Shown here piece by piece: positions 8,035 through 18,245 of a stretch of 64,000 nucleotides of DNA (positions within the stretch are counted from its first letter, which is position 1; each line of letters starts with the position of its first letter). A program made the translations under genes and the position numbers. The notes below the pieces were generated by a model, which searched no databases, was not told the origin of the DNA, and saw only the letters and a list, made by a program, of their open reading frames with translations. Source of the DNA: Alphaproteobacteria bacterium (GTDB lineage: Bacteria; Pseudomonadota; Alphaproteobacteria; Sphingomonadales; Kordiimonadaceae); the NCBI GenBank assembly GCA_006226495.1, contig SBGU01000016.1, positions 62,001-126,000 of the forward strand. The letters are read 5' to 3'.

Positions 8035-9405
8035 TTATTCCGCGTAACAGACGGCCTTGGCCGCCTTGACGATCTTGTCGGCATTCACAACCGCGGCTTT
8101 TTCGAGGTTGTTGGCATAGGGCAGCGGCACATCGACACTGTTCACACGCGTGACCGGTGCATCCAGCCAGTCGAACGCCTTTTCCATCAACTGGGCGGAA
8201 ACATCCGACGCCACCGAACATTGCGGCCAGCCTTCTTCGGCAACCACGCAGCGGTTGGTCTTTTTCACGCTTTCGATGATGGTATCGATGTCGAGCGGAC
8301 GGATTGTCCGGAGGTCGATCACCTCGGCGCTGATGCCCTCTTCCGCCAGCTTTTCCGCGGCTTTGAGCGCTTCACCCACTGTGATCGAATAGGATACGAT
8401 GGTCACGTCCGTGCCTTCGCGGTAGACACGCGCCTTGCCGATCGGCAGCACATAATCTTCCACATCCGGCACGTCGAAGCTTTCGCCGTACATCAGTTCG
8501 TTTTCAAGGAACACAACCGGGTTCGGGTCGCGGATCGCGGCCTTCAGCAGGCCCTTGCAGTCCGCGGCGTCATAGGGTGCGATCACCTTCAGGCCCGGCA
8601 CATGGGCGTACCATGCGGCATAGTTCTGGCTGTGCTGGGCGCCCACGCGGCTGGCGGCCCCGTTCGGGCCCCGGAATACGATCGGGCACTGCACCAGGCC
8701 ACCGGACATATAGCGCGTCTTGGCGGCCGAGTTGATGATATGGTCGATGGCCTGCATGGCGAAGTTGAAGGTCATGAATTCGATGACCGGCTTCAGCCCG
8801 GTGAAGGCAGCACCGGCACCAAGGCCGGCGAAACCATGTTCGGTGATCGGGGTATCGATCACACGCTCGGACCCGAATTCCTGCAACAGACCTTGCGTCA
8901 CCTTGTAGGCGCCCTGGTATTCCGCCACTTCTTCGCCCATGACGAACACATCGCCGTCCTTGCGCATTTCTTCGGCCATGGCGTCGCGCAGCGCTTCACG
9001 CACGGTCAGCGAAATCATTTCGGTACCGGCAGGAACGTCTGGGTCGGCAAGCGCCGGCGCGGCTTTTGCGGCCGGCGCGGCGGCCTTTTCAGGCGCGGGT
9101 GCCGGTGCGGGTGCAGCCTCGGCCTTCTGGGCCTTGGGCGCGGCCACATCCGCCGGGTCTTCGTCCTCTTCGGCCAGGATCGCGATCACTTCGCCAACCG
9201 GCACATCGTCCGTGCCTTCGGCGACCAGGATCTTGGCGATCACGCCTTCATCGACGGCTTCCACTTCCATGGTGGCCTTGTCGGTTTCGATTTCGGCAAT
9301 CACATCGCCGGATTCGACGGTGTCGCCTTCTTTTTTCAGCCATTTGGCCAGGGTGCCCTTTTCCATGGTCGGGGACAGGGCGGGCATGGTGATTTCAATA
9401 GCCAT
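8035..9405 (-). CDS. pdhB: Pyruvate dehydrogenase E1 beta with N-terminal lipoyl domain
   Basis: 456 residues from ATG 9405. With PdhA it forms the thiamin-diphosphate E1 that decarboxylates pyruvate. An extra lipoyl domain occupies residues 1-80 (lysine in [12 protein letters not shown]), followed by an Ala/Pro linker and the E1-beta domain ([61 protein letters not shown]). This lipoyl-E1-beta fusion is typical of alphaproteobacteria. A longer in-frame extension to 9468 overlaps pdhA and has no family similarity. GGGA overlaps the pdhA stop codon. Confidence 0.97.
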   Translation of the reverse strand: MAIEITMPALSPTMEKGTLAKWLKKEGDTVESGDVIAEIETDKATMEVEAVDEGVIAKILVAEGTDDVPVGEVIAILAEEDEDPADVAAPKAQKAEAAPAPAPAPEKAAAPAAKAAPALADPDVPAGTEMISLTVREALRDAMAEEMRKDGDVFVMGEEVAEYQGAYKVTQGLLQEFGSERVIDTPITEHGFAGLGAGAAFTGLKPVIEFMTFNFAMQAIDHIINSAAKTRYMSGGLVQCPIVFRGPNGAASRVGAQHSQNYAAWYAHVPGLKVIAPYDAADCKGLLKAAIRDPNPVVFLENELMYGESFDVPDVEDYVLPIGKARVYREGTDVTIVSYSITVGEALKAAEKLAEEGISAEVIDLRTIRPLDIDTIIESVKKTNRCVVAEEGWPQCSVASDVSAQLMEKAFDWLDAPVTRVNSVDVPLPYANNLEKAAVVNADKIVKAAKAVCYAE

Positions 9406-9419
9406 AGCGTGACAATCCC

Positions 9420-10451
9420 TTACGCCAGCACATCGGTATAAAGTTCGCTCAGGGCCGGTTCCGGACATTCGGTGGCGAAGGTCGCGGCGTCGGCAACGAT
9501 GGACTTGAGCTCCTTGTCCATGTCCTTGAGGCCGGCTTCATCCATGATTTTCTTGTCCAGAATCAGTTGCTTGAGCTGATCGATACAGTCGCGCTCGGCG
9601 CGCATCTTCTGCACTTCTTCCTTCGAGCGGTATTTCGCCGGGTCGGACATGGAGTGGCCGCGATACCGGTAGGTCTTCATCTCAAGCACAAACGGGCCTT
9701 CGCCGGCACGGCAGTGGGCCACAGCTTCGTCCATCGCGGCGCGCACGGCCAGCACATTCATGCCGTCGACCTGCTTGCCTGGGATGCGGAAGCTTTCGCC
9801 GCGGCGGAACAGTTCGACTTCCGAGCTCGAGCGCGTGACGGACGTGCCCATGGCATACTGGTTGTTCTCGATGATATAGATCACCGGCAGGTTCCAGATG
9901 CGCGCCATGTTGAAGCTTTCGTAAACCTGGCCCTGGTTGGCGGCACCGTCACCAAAATAGGCGACCGAGATATTGTCGGTCTTGCGGTATTTGGCTGCGA
10001 ACGCGAGGCCGGTGCCCAGCGATACCTGCGCGCCCACGATACCATGACCGCCATAAAAACCGCGCTCGGGGTCGAACATATGCATCGAACCGCCCTTGCC
10101 GCGCGAGCAACCGCCTTCGCGGCCGGTCAGTTCGGCCATGACACCACGCGGGTCGGAGCCGGCGGCGATCATATGACCGTGTTCACGGTAACCGGTGATG
10201 ACGGAATCGCCTTTTTTCAGCGCGCTCTGCACACCAACGGCAACGGCTTCCTGGCCGATATACAGGTGGCAGAAACCACCGATCAGGCCCATGCCATACA
10301 TCTGGCCGGCTTTTTCTTCGAAGCGGCGCACCAGCAGCATTTGGCGATAGAATTCAACAAGTTCGTCATTGGACGCTTCATAGAGCGCCGGCTTGGCGGT
10401 GCGGCGGCGGGTCGGCGTTGCCGTCTTTTTAGTCGGTTTTGCAGTAGTCAT
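9420..10451 (-). CDS. pdhA: Pyruvate dehydrogenase E1 alpha
   Basis: 343 residues; catalytic alpha subunit of E1. The thiamin-diphosphate motif [17 protein letters not shown] with following [17 protein letters not shown] is near residue 165, the regulatory-type loop [20 protein letters not shown] near 265. The N-terminal 20 residues are Lys/Arg/Thr-rich and precede the conserved [20 protein letters not shown], a usual arrangement in alphaproteobacterial PdhA. First gene of the pdh operon, preceded by an AT-rich region with a promoter-like -10 and an inverted repeat. Confidence 0.97.
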   Translation of the reverse strand: MTTAKPTKKTATPTRRRTAKPALYEASNDELVEFYRQMLLVRRFEEKAGQMYGMGLIGGFCHLYIGQEAVAVGVQSALKKGDSVITGYREHGHMIAAGSDPRGVMAELTGREGGCSRGKGGSMHMFDPERGFYGGHGIVGAQVSLGTGLAFAAKYRKTDNISVAYFGDGAANQGQVYESFNMARIWNLPVIYIIENNQYAMGTSVTRSSSEVELFRRGESFRIPGKQVDGMNVLAVRAAMDEAVAHCRAGEGPFVLEMKTYRYRGHSMSDPAKYRSKEEVQKMRAERDCIDQLKQLILDKKIMDEAGLKDMDKELKSIVADAATFATECPEPALSELYTDVLA

Positions 10452-10543
10452 CTCGGCCTTCCAGAAAAAGGGCGCGGGCAGGATACCCGAAACATGAGAA
10501 GTTCGAGATCATGGATAACCCGACCGGGATGATTTTGCAATAG

Positions 10544-10600
10544 AGTATAAGATTTTGAAAAATAACGATAAAATACAATTAACTCGATTTTGGTTAATTG
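10544..10600 (-). promoter_or_regulatory. Putative pdh promoter with operator-like inverted repeat
   Basis: An AT-rich island in a GC-rich genome, between ftsB and pdhA. It holds a -10-like TATACT on the minus strand (10544-10549) and, 27-51 bp upstream, a perfect inverted repeat CAATTAAC-N9-GTTAATTG (arms 10576-10583 and 10593-10600). The -35 element is weak. The spacing fits a dimeric regulator acting just upstream of RNA polymerase on the pdh operon. It does not look like a terminator of ftsB, since the stem is A/T-rich. Which regulator binds is unknown. Confidence 0.5.
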
Positions 10601-10610
10601 TTACAGTCGC

Positions 10611-10931
10611 TCAGCTTGCGTCCGGCACCAGAATGACGATTTCATCGGGATGCGTAAAACCCAGGCGCAGGCGAACCTGTTCCTCCAGCATGTCGGGATC
10701 GATGGCCTTGCCGGACAGTTTGGCGGTACGGGCTTCAAGGAACGCACGCTCGCGGGCGGTTTGTTCCGCAACCGTTTTGAGTTCCGCTTCCTGGCGCTCA
10801 AGCGCCTTCAGCGCCACAAGGCTGTTGTCGCCCTGGAACGCATGAAACGCAAAATAGGCACCAAGGAAGATCCAGACTCCGGTCATCCAGGCGCGCCCAA
10901 GGTAGCGTGATATTTTTCCGACTCGTTTCAT
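10611..10931 (-). CDS. ftsB: FtsB/DivIC-family septum formation initiator
   Basis: 106 residues from the ATG at 10931 (other in-frame ATGs at 10943 and 10967; none has a clear ribosome site). FtsB is a bitopic division protein that joins FtsL and FtsQ in the divisome. Visible: short cytoplasmic basic N terminus, one membrane helix (WMTGVWIFLGAYFAFHAF), a periplasmic coiled coil (LVALKALERQEAELKTVAEQ), and the C-terminal EEQVRLRLGFTHPDEIVIL typical of the family. Position between eno and pdhA is the standard alphaproteobacterial one. Confidence 0.9.
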   Translation of the reverse strand: MKRVGKISRYLGRAWMTGVWIFLGAYFAFHAFQGDNSLVALKALERQEAELKTVAEQTARERAFLEARTAKLSGKAIDPDMLEEQVRLRLGFTHPDEIVILVPDAS

Positions 10932-10957
10932 GATTCGAATCATCTCATAGCCGAATC
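10930..10957. promoter_or_regulatory. GANTC cluster and palindrome over the ftsB start
   Basis: Three GANTC sites (10932-10936, 10937-10941, 10953-10957) fall within 26 bp, two of them inside the perfect 14-bp palindrome ATGATTCGAATCAT (10930-10943) whose ends form two of the candidate ftsB start codons. GANTC is the target of the CcrM adenine methyltransferase that times transcription of cell-cycle genes in many alphaproteobacteria. The clustering is seen directly; the regulatory role is inferred. Confidence 0.45.
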
Positions 10958-11074
10958 GGCCATGCAAGGGGAAAACGAGAAAAAGAAAGGGAAATCTTCA
11001 GATTTTATGCGCCCCCGCCCAACAGGCAGAGGCGCGAAATTTCAGGCCGGAACCAGACCTGGCCCCAAGGCGTT

Positions 11075-12361
<1,287 letters not shown>

Positions 12362-12502
12362 TCAATCGGTAAAAGGAAAAAACGGAAATCGGTGCCGCGA
12401 TATGTACCCCGGAAGCCGCGTGCTCGCAAGGTTTGGCGGCCTGGGCACTGGAAAAAAGCTGACACCGCGCTACAGTGACCGCAATCACCATAGGGGAATT
12501 TC

Positions 12503-14050
12503 ATGACAGCACGCCTTCGCCATCTGCTCTTCAGCACCACGCTCTGCCTTGCCGTTACGGCGCCAAGCCTTGCCACACCAAGCTACCTTGAGGATGTGCA
12601 GGCCTGGCGCGCCAACAATGAAGGCCGGATCATGGGCGACTTTCGCGACCTGTTATCCATGCCCAACGTATCCGCGAATGCCGCGGACATGCACAAGAAT
12701 GCCGACTGGATCATGGCCTATCTTGGCGCGCGTGGTTTCACCTCCGAAACGGTCAGCGCGGGCGGCGCACCCTATATCCTGGCCGAGCGCAAGGCCGAGG
12801 GTGCCCAAAAGACCGTGCTGATCTATGCCCATTTCGACGGCCAGCCTGTGGTGCCCGAAGACTGGTCCAGCCCGCCCTTCAGCCCGACCCTGAGGGACGG
12901 CACCATCGAAGCCGGCGGCCAGCCGGTGGAATGGCCCACCGATGGCGGCTTTGACCCCGAGTGGCGCCTGTTCGCGCGCTCGGCCGGCGATGACAAGGCG
13001 CCGGTGATTGCGCTGATGGCCGCCATCGATGCCCTGACTGCCGCCGAACGCGACATCAGCGTGAATATCAAACTGATCCTGGACGGCGAAGAAGAAGCCG
13101 GGTCCCCCACCCTGCCCGACATCCTGGCCGAACATGCCGACAAGCTGCAGGCCGACCTGATGCTGTTCTGCGACGGCCCCATGCACCAGAGCCGCAAGCG
13201 CCAGTTGGTGTTCGGCGTGCGCGGCGACATGGGTGTGGATATCACCACTTACGGCGCCATCCGTCCGCTGCACAGCGGCCATTATGGCAACTGGGCGCCC
13301 AACCCGGCGGATCGGCTGATGCGGTTGCTCTCGGGCATGAAAGACGCCGATGGCCGGATCATTGTACCGGGCTACAGCGACGATGTCGCACCCATCAGCC
13401 CCGCCGAGCAAGCCGCCATCGACGCCCTGCCCGACATGGCAACTGCGCTCAAGGAAGACCTTGCCCTCGGCTCAACCGATGGCGCCGGTGCCCGCATCGA
13501 GGAACTGATCATGGAACCGGCCATTGTGGTGCGCGGCATCCGTTCAGCCGAAGTGGGCGACAAGGGCCGCAATATCATCCCGTCCACGGCAACGGCATCC
13601 CTGGACCTGCGGCTGGTGCCGAACCAGACACCGGAAGGCGCACGGGCAAGCCTGACGGCCTATTTCGAATCCGCCGGTTATTACCTGACCGGTGAAACGC
13701 CGACACCCGACATGCTGCGCGCCCATGAAAAGGTACTGAAGGTTGACTGGAAGGATGGCGCCTATGCCGCGTTCCGCAGCTCGCTGGATGGGGCCGAGGC
13801 GAAAAAACTGAAAAAGATACTGGATGGCATCGGCGATGGCGAAACCCTGATGACCCCCACCATGGGCGGCAGCCTGCCGATCTACCTTTTCGGGAACGCG
13901 CTTGATGCGCCGATCATCCTCTTGCCGATTGCCAACCACGACAATAACCAGCATGGTCGGGACGAAAATATCAGGATCAGGAACCTGTTCGACGCGATCG
14001 ATACCTATGCAGCCGTTCTGGTCGAATTCGGCCGCCCCGACGCGGAATGA
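12503..14050 (+). CDS. Exported M20-family metallopeptidase
   Basis: 515 residues with an N-terminal signal peptide (TARLRHLLFSTTLCLAVTAPSLA, cleavage likely near residue 24). M20 peptidases use two metal ions to cleave short peptides or deacylate amino acids. The ligand motifs are present: YAHFDGQPV near residue 110, DDKAPVIALMAAIDAL near 165, and DGEEEAGSP near 195, plus a dimerisation-domain segment and the C-terminal HDNNQHGRDENIRI. GGGGAATTTC precedes ATG 12503. Probably periplasmic; the exact substrate is not predictable. Confidence 0.92.
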   Translation: MTARLRHLLFSTTLCLAVTAPSLATPSYLEDVQAWRANNEGRIMGDFRDLLSMPNVSANAADMHKNADWIMAYLGARGFTSETVSAGGAPYILAERKAEGAQKTVLIYAHFDGQPVVPEDWSSPPFSPTLRDGTIEAGGQPVEWPTDGGFDPEWRLFARSAGDDKAPVIALMAAIDALTAAERDISVNIKLILDGEEEAGSPTLPDILAEHADKLQADLMLFCDGPMHQSRKRQLVFGVRGDMGVDITTYGAIRPLHSGHYGNWAPNPADRLMRLLSGMKDADGRIIVPGYSDDVAPISPAEQAAIDALPDMATALKEDLALGSTDGAGARIEELIMEPAIVVRGIRSAEVGDKGRNIIPSTATASLDLRLVPNQTPEGARASLTAYFESAGYYLTGETPTPDMLRAHEKVLKVDWKDGAYAAFRSSLDGAEAKKLKKILDGIGDGETLMTPTMGGSLPIYLFGNALDAPIILLPIANHDNNQHGRDENIRIRNLFDAIDTYAAVLVEFGRPDAE

Positions 14051-14845
14051 TCAAAGCTTGAAACGATCCTCAAGGGCATAAAACAGGGTGCGCACGCGCT
14101 CCTTGTAGCCCGGAGGGGCGGCGCCGTTCATGCCCTTCTGCATAAGCACGATGTCTGCTTTCAGCTTCGACAGTGCCTCGCGCTTTTCCTTGTCGTCAGG
14201 TTCGAAATCCAGGCGGATTTCCGCCTCGGCCACCAGCGCTTCAAGGCGCGGCACGGTCCACATGGGGAAGCCTTCCGAAAATTCACGCAGGTCAGCGAGC
14301 GAATCCCTGAGTTCACGCCAGGACATGTCCCCGCCTATGGTTTTCAGTTCCTGCGCGCGGATCTGCAGGCGGCTGACATTGGCGCCGTCCCCACGCACAA
14401 AGCTGTAGGCGCGGGCCGCTGCATAATATTGACCGGCGGTTTCGCTATCGCCCGCTGCGGCAACTGCGGCCGCCGCCTCAAGATACAGCGGCAGAAGTTC
14501 ATTGGGCTGCGATTGGGTCGACAGGAAACCCATAGTAGTCTTCCAGGCCTCGATGGAGCGGCGTTTGTCATGACGCGCGGTCGCCGCGCGCGCCCGCAGG
14601 AGTGACAGCTTGGGCGCCAGCTCATGGGTGGGACCATAATATTGTATCAGGTCGCGCCAGACCTTTTCGATCATGCCGTCTTTTTCCGCCAGGACTTCCG
14701 GGGCGCTTTGGTGTTGCAGCTCCAGCACCACGCTTGAGGCATTGAGAAGCGCCTGTGCTGCGCGCTCCTCGTCGGTTGCGGCATTTGCGCCGGCGGCAAG
14801 GGAAACACCCAAGAATAAGGCAATAACGCTGTTTCTGACCGTCAT
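14051..14845 (-). CDS. Exported helical protein of unknown function
   Basis: 264 residues if started at ATG 14845, where AGGA lies about 11 nt upstream; ATGs at 14863 and 14869 are also in frame. A signal peptide is clear (VRNSVIALFLGVSLAAGANA). The mature part is almost entirely alpha-helical and Ala-rich, with stretches such as LLPLYLEAAAAVAAAGDSET followed by AGQYYAAARAY that look like TPR-type helical hairpins. Its stop directly abuts that of the M20 peptidase (convergent). I do not recognise the family; periplasmic location is inferred from the signal peptide. Confidence 0.75.
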   Translation of the reverse strand: MTVRNSVIALFLGVSLAAGANAATDEERAAQALLNASSVVLELQHQSAPEVLAEKDGMIEKVWRDLIQYYGPTHELAPKLSLLRARAATARHDKRRSIEAWKTTMGFLSTQSQPNELLPLYLEAAAAVAAAGDSETAGQYYAAARAYSFVRGDGANVSRLQIRAQELKTIGGDMSWRELRDSLADLREFSEGFPMWTVPRLEALVAEAEIRLDFEPDDKEKREALSKLKADIVLMQKGMNGAAPPGYKERVRTLFYALEDRFKL

Positions 14846-14917
14846 GGTTTTCCGTGTCCTCATAGGCATATTTTACCGGAACGGCGCCCGATATGCATCT
14901 GTTACCCAACAAGAATG

Positions 14918-14943
14918 CAAAAAGGGGGCCGAAAAGCCCCCTT
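14918..14943 (-). terminator. Rho-independent terminator after pyrG
   Basis: On the minus strand an 8-bp stem (AAGGGGGC/GCCCCCTT, loop TTTTCG) is followed by TTTGC, 29 bp beyond the pyrG stop. Good stem strength and T-rich tail. Confidence 0.8.
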
Positions 14944-14971
14944 CCCTGAAACCTTTTTCAGTGCGCGCCGG

Positions 14972-16606
14972 TCAGACCAGGCGGCTCTGGTCCACCGCCG
15001 CACGGATGAAGCTCGCAAACAGCGGGTGCGGGTCAAACGGCTTGGACTTGAGTTCCGGATGATACTGCACCCCCACAAACCAGGGGTGGCCCGGCAATTC
15101 CATGATCTCCGGTAGTTCGCCGTCCGGCGACATGCCGGAGAACAGCACACCGGCTTCCTCGAGCTTTTTCACATAGCCGATGTTCACCTCGAAGCGGTGG
15201 CGGTGGCGTTCACTGATCTCGGTCTTGCCGTTATAAATGTCGCACACGCGCGAGCCTTCCTTGAGCACGGCCTGATAGGCACCAAGGCGCATGGTGCCGC
15301 CCAGATCGGTCTTTTCCGTGCGTGTCTCGACACTGCCGTCCTCGCGCACCCATTCGGTGATCAGGCCGACAACCGGGTCCTTCTGTTCCCCGAACTCCGT
15401 AGAGCCGGCACCTTTGATGCCTGCCATGTTGCGGGCGGCTTCGATGGTCGCCATCTGCATGCCAAGGCAAATGCCGAAATACGGCACACCACGTTCACGG
15501 GCAAAGGTTGCAGCCGCGATCTTGCCTTCGGTGCCACGTTTGCCGAAGCCACCGGGCACCAGAATGCCATGCACGCCCTCAAGGCGGCTGATGGCATCAG
15601 GGCGTTCGAAGACTTCGGATTCGATCCATTCAATATTCACCTTCACCTTGTTGGCGATACCGCCATGGGCAATGGCTTCGTTCAAGGACTTGTAGGCGTC
15701 CTTGAGGCCGGTGTATTTGCCGACAACCGCGATGGTGACCTCGCCTTCCGGGTTCTTGACCCGATCGACGATATCTTCCCAGCGCGTCAGGTCCGGGCGC
15801 GATGAATGGGCAAGACCAAAGGCTTTCAGCACTTCCACGTCCAGCCCTTCCTTGTGGTAGGAAATCGGCACTTCATAGATGGTGCTGACGTCCAGCGCCG
15901 GAATAACGGCAGTTTCGGCCACGTTGCAGAACAGCGACATCTTGCGGCGCTCGCTGTCCGGGATCGGATGCTCGGAGCGGCACACCAGGATATCCGGCTG
16001 GATGCCGATGGCACGCAGGTCGCGCACGCTGTGCTGGGTCGGTTTGGTCTTCAGTTCACCCGCTGCGGCCAGATAGGGCACCAGGGTCAGGTGAACGAAG
16101 ATCGAACGGCCCTTGCCCATTTCGATCGAAAGCTGGCGGATGGCTTCCATGAAGGGCATGGCTTCAATGTCGCCGGCGGTACCACCGATTTCACACAGCA
16201 TGAAATCGATGCCGTCCTGTTCGGCGAGGGCAAATTCCTTGATGGCGTCGGTTACATGGGGAATCACCTGCACGGTGCCACCCAGATAGTCGCCGCGGCG
16301 CTCTTTCTGAATGATCTGCTGGTAAATGCGGCCCGAGGTGATGTTGTCGCTCTGGCGCGAGGCAACGCCGGTAAAGCGCTCATAGTGGCCGAGGTCGAGG
16401 TCGGTCTCGGCGCCATCGTCCGTTACATACACTTCGCCATGCTGATACGGGCTCATGGTGCCCGGGTCGACGTTCAGGTACGGGTCCAGCTTCCTGAGCC
16501 GCACGGAATAGCCTCGTGCCTGCAGCAGGGCACCAAGGGATGCCGAAAGCAGGCCCTTGCCCAGCGAACTGACCACACCACCAGTAATGAAAATATAGCG
16601 CGTCAT
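14972..16606 (-). CDS. pyrG: CTP synthase
   Basis: 544 residues, full length. Converts UTP to CTP using ATP and glutamine. The N-terminal synthase domain has the nucleotide loop [17 protein letters not shown] (residues 9-25) and [20 protein letters not shown] near 140. The C-terminal class I glutamine amidotransferase shows [12 protein letters not shown], the nucleophile in YFGICLGMQ, and the catalytic VQYHPE near residue 515. Lies downstream of secG, as is common in alphaproteobacteria. Confidence 0.98.
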   Translation of the reverse strand: MTRYIFITGGVVSSLGKGLLSASLGALLQARGYSVRLRKLDPYLNVDPGTMSPYQHGEVYVTDDGAETDLDLGHYERFTGVASRQSDNITSGRIYQQIIQKERRGDYLGGTVQVIPHVTDAIKEFALAEQDGIDFMLCEIGGTAGDIEAMPFMEAIRQLSIEMGKGRSIFVHLTLVPYLAAAGELKTKPTQHSVRDLRAIGIQPDILVCRSEHPIPDSERRKMSLFCNVAETAVIPALDVSTIYEVPISYHKEGLDVEVLKAFGLAHSSRPDLTRWEDIVDRVKNPEGEVTIAVVGKYTGLKDAYKSLNEAIAHGGIANKVKVNIEWIESEVFERPDAISRLEGVHGILVPGGFGKRGTEGKIAAATFARERGVPYFGICLGMQMATIEAARNMAGIKGAGSTEFGEQKDPVVGLITEWVREDGSVETRTEKTDLGGTMRLGAYQAVLKEGSRVCDIYNGKTEISERHRHRFEVNIGYVKKLEEAGVLFSGMSPDGELPEIMELPGHPWFVGVQYHPELKSKPFDPHPLFASFIRAAVDQSRLV

Positions 16607-16689
16607 GGTGCCTCTCTATCCAACAATAACGGTCGCGATACCCGGTTCTGGGGAAACAGGGTACACACATATAGCTTCTACACAAAGAG

Positions 16690-16714
16690 AAGCGGGGGCA
16701 CTTGGCCCCCGCTT
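16690..16714 (-). terminator. Rho-independent terminator after secG
   Basis: Perfect 10-bp stem AAGCGGGGGC/GCCCCCGCTT with a 5-nt loop, followed on the minus strand by CTCTTTG. It lies 9 bp beyond the secG stop and before pyrG; the short T-tract suggests partial termination. Confidence 0.7.
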
Positions 16715-16723
16715 TGAAGTCTC

Positions 16724-17053
16724 CTATTCCGAGCCGTCCTGCGGGACGGTTGGAATTTCCGGCAACTGGCTGCCGCTGTCCTCGTCTGCCGGCTTCTCAG
16801 CCGCCTTTTCGATGACAGAGACGTTGTCGTCCTTGCGGTGTGCCGCAAACCAGCCAAGTGCCAGGGAATTGGCAAGGAAGAAGATGGCCAGCCACTTGGT
16901 CGTCCGGCTGAGGGCGTCACCTGCACCGCGTGCAGTCATGAAACCGCCGCCGCCACCGATACCAAGGGCGCCGCCCTCGGAACGCTGCAGCAGAATCGTC
17001 GCAACAAGCGCAATCGCCAACATCAGGTGAATGACAAGCAGTACCGATTCCAT
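16724..17053 (-). CDS. secG: Protein translocase subunit SecG
   Basis: 109 residues. SecG is the accessory subunit of the SecYEG channel in the inner membrane. Two membrane helices are visible, ESVLLVIHLMLAIALVATILL at residues 2-22 and TTKWLAIFFLANSLALGWFA at about 51-70, with the family linker QRSEGGALGIGGGGGFMTAR between them. A charged C-terminal tail (EKAAEKPADEDSG) extends beyond the second helix. Synteny with tpiA upstream and pyrG downstream is usual, though here a PEP mutase-like gene intervenes. Confidence 0.95.
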   Translation of the reverse strand: MESVLLVIHLMLAIALVATILLQRSEGGALGIGGGGGFMTARGAGDALSRTTKWLAIFFLANSLALGWFAAHRKDDNVSVIEKAAEKPADEDSGSQLPEIPTVPQDGSE

Positions 17054-17415
17054 CTAACCCGTCCTATAACTCGATGCAGGACACCCATGTACCACGCGCC
17101 AAACCGGGCGCATTTCAGGCGTCCATTTCAAAGCGCGGTTTCTAGACCAAGTCGCCGCCTTTGCCAAGCCCTATTTCCCGCCTTGTGGCAGATGGCGATC
17201 CTTGCACGTGCCAAGGCGCGGAAAGCCGCGCATTCCCGACACCCGGACAAGCCGGTTCTGCGATCCCCTGCAGCAGGTATAGTGCTGGAACAGGAAAGTG
17301 TGCAACGCCGAGCCCGCACTTCCAGCCGACAGTCAAATCCAATGTTCCCTATTTGTTCTTTATTCTGTCACGTTCCTGCGTTACTCTGCGACACATACCA
17401 GAGGGGAGCAGACTA
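17054..17415. other. Intergenic region between divergent secG and PEP mutase-like gene
   Basis: 362 bp without a convincing gene. ORFs that cross it have no ribosome site and no coding character. It must carry the secG promoter on the left and that of the mutase-like gene on the right. The only clear motif is the GTTC-N7-GTTC box listed separately. Confidence 0.6.
17344..17358 (+). promoter_or_regulatory. Possible LexA/SOS box upstream of the PEP mutase-like gene
   Basis: GTTC at 17344-17347, seven bases, GTTC at 17355-17358: an exact match to the alphaproteobacterial LexA consensus, 57 bp before the ATG at 17416. The same motif in opposite orientation precedes lexA in this window. A match is expected about twice by chance in 64 kb counting both strands, so this is suggestive only. 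Confidence 0.4.
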
Positions 17416-18237
17416 ATGACAGACAGCGACAAGTGCCATTTGACCTTCCGCCAGCTACATGATGGCCCTGGCGCTTTCATTATTCCCAATCCCTACGATA
17501 TCGGCACGGCACGCATTCTTGCTGCGTTGGGTTTCAAGGCCCTTGCAACCACGAGCGCGGGTTATGCATTCGGCCGGGGCCGCAAGGACAACAATATCGG
17601 CAGGGACGAAATGATGGCCCATGTGCGGGAGATCGTTACCGCCACAGCCCTGCCCGTCAGCGCCGACCTCGAGAACGGTTTTGGCAACAAGCCGGAAGAT
17701 GCCGCCGATACTATACGACAAGGCATAGCGGCCGGCCTCGCCGGGGGCTCGATCGAGGATTCTATCAACGGTATGCAGACGGGTGCGCAATATGACATCG
17801 GCCTCGCGAAAGATCGTATCGTCGCAGCGATAGAGGCCGCCCGGAATGCCCCTGACGATTTTGTTCTGACCGCCCGGGCAGAGAACTATCTGGTCGGGAA
17901 CCCGGACCTTGGCGACACTATCCGGCGCCTGCAGGCCTATCAGGAGGCAGGCGCGGATGTGCTTTATGCGCCAGGCCTGCGGTCCAGACAGGATATAGAG
18001 GCCGTGGTCAGCAGTGTCGACCGGCCGGTGAATGTGGTGATGGGCCTTCAGGGTGTGCAGCTTGATCTTGAGACCCTGTCCGCAATCGGTGTCAGGCGTA
18101 TCAGTGTTGGCAGTGCCCTGTCGCGGGCAGCCCTTGGTGCCTTTCTGCGGGCGGCAAGGGAAATGCAAGGTGCGGGCACCTTCGGCTTTGCCGAAGCCGC
18201 GGTGCCCTACCCTGAAATTTCAACCTATTTCGACTGA
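17416..18237 (+). CDS. Isocitrate lyase/PEP mutase superfamily protein
   Basis: 273 residues from ATG 17416, supported by GGGGAG 7-8 nt upstream; a longer frame open to 17161 lacks similarity. The TIM-barrel fold of the superfamily shows as FIIPNPYDIGTARILAALG, TTSAGYAFGRG, LPVSADLENGFG, GGSIEDS, FVLTARAENYL and DVLYAPGLRS. The metal site acids (SADLE, IED) are kept, but the Cys-containing KKCGH motif of isocitrate lyase is not; the gating loop is NGFGNKPED. PEP mutase-like or phosphonopyruvate/oxaloacetate hydrolase chemistry is therefore likelier than isocitrate cleavage. Substrate unknown. Confidence 0.88.
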   Translation: MTDSDKCHLTFRQLHDGPGAFIIPNPYDIGTARILAALGFKALATTSAGYAFGRGRKDNNIGRDEMMAHVREIVTATALPVSADLENGFGNKPEDAADTIRQGIAAGLAGGSIEDSINGMQTGAQYDIGLAKDRIVAAIEAARNAPDDFVLTARAENYLVGNPDLGDTIRRLQAYQEAGADVLYAPGLRSRQDIEAVVSSVDRPVNVVMGLQGVQLDLETLSAIGVRRISVGSALSRAALGAFLRAAREMQGAGTFGFAEAAVPYPEISTYFD

Positions 18238-18245
18238 AGGCCGGC

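Noticed and set aside
7817-8221. 134-codon minus-strand frame overlapping the pdhB end and the small-protein region
   Set aside because: It runs in a different frame from both pdhB and the two paralogous small proteins and has no coding features; the AUA-started frames explain the region better.
10576-10600. CtrA full site at the TTAA repeats upstream of pdhA
   Set aside because: The two TTAA elements are separated by 11 bases and are inverted, whereas the CtrA consensus needs a direct repeat with 7.
17161-17415. 85-codon N-terminal extension of the PEP mutase-like protein
   Set aside because: The superfamily fold begins after ATG 17416, which has a strong GGGGAG site; the extension has low-complexity composition and would run through the promoter region.
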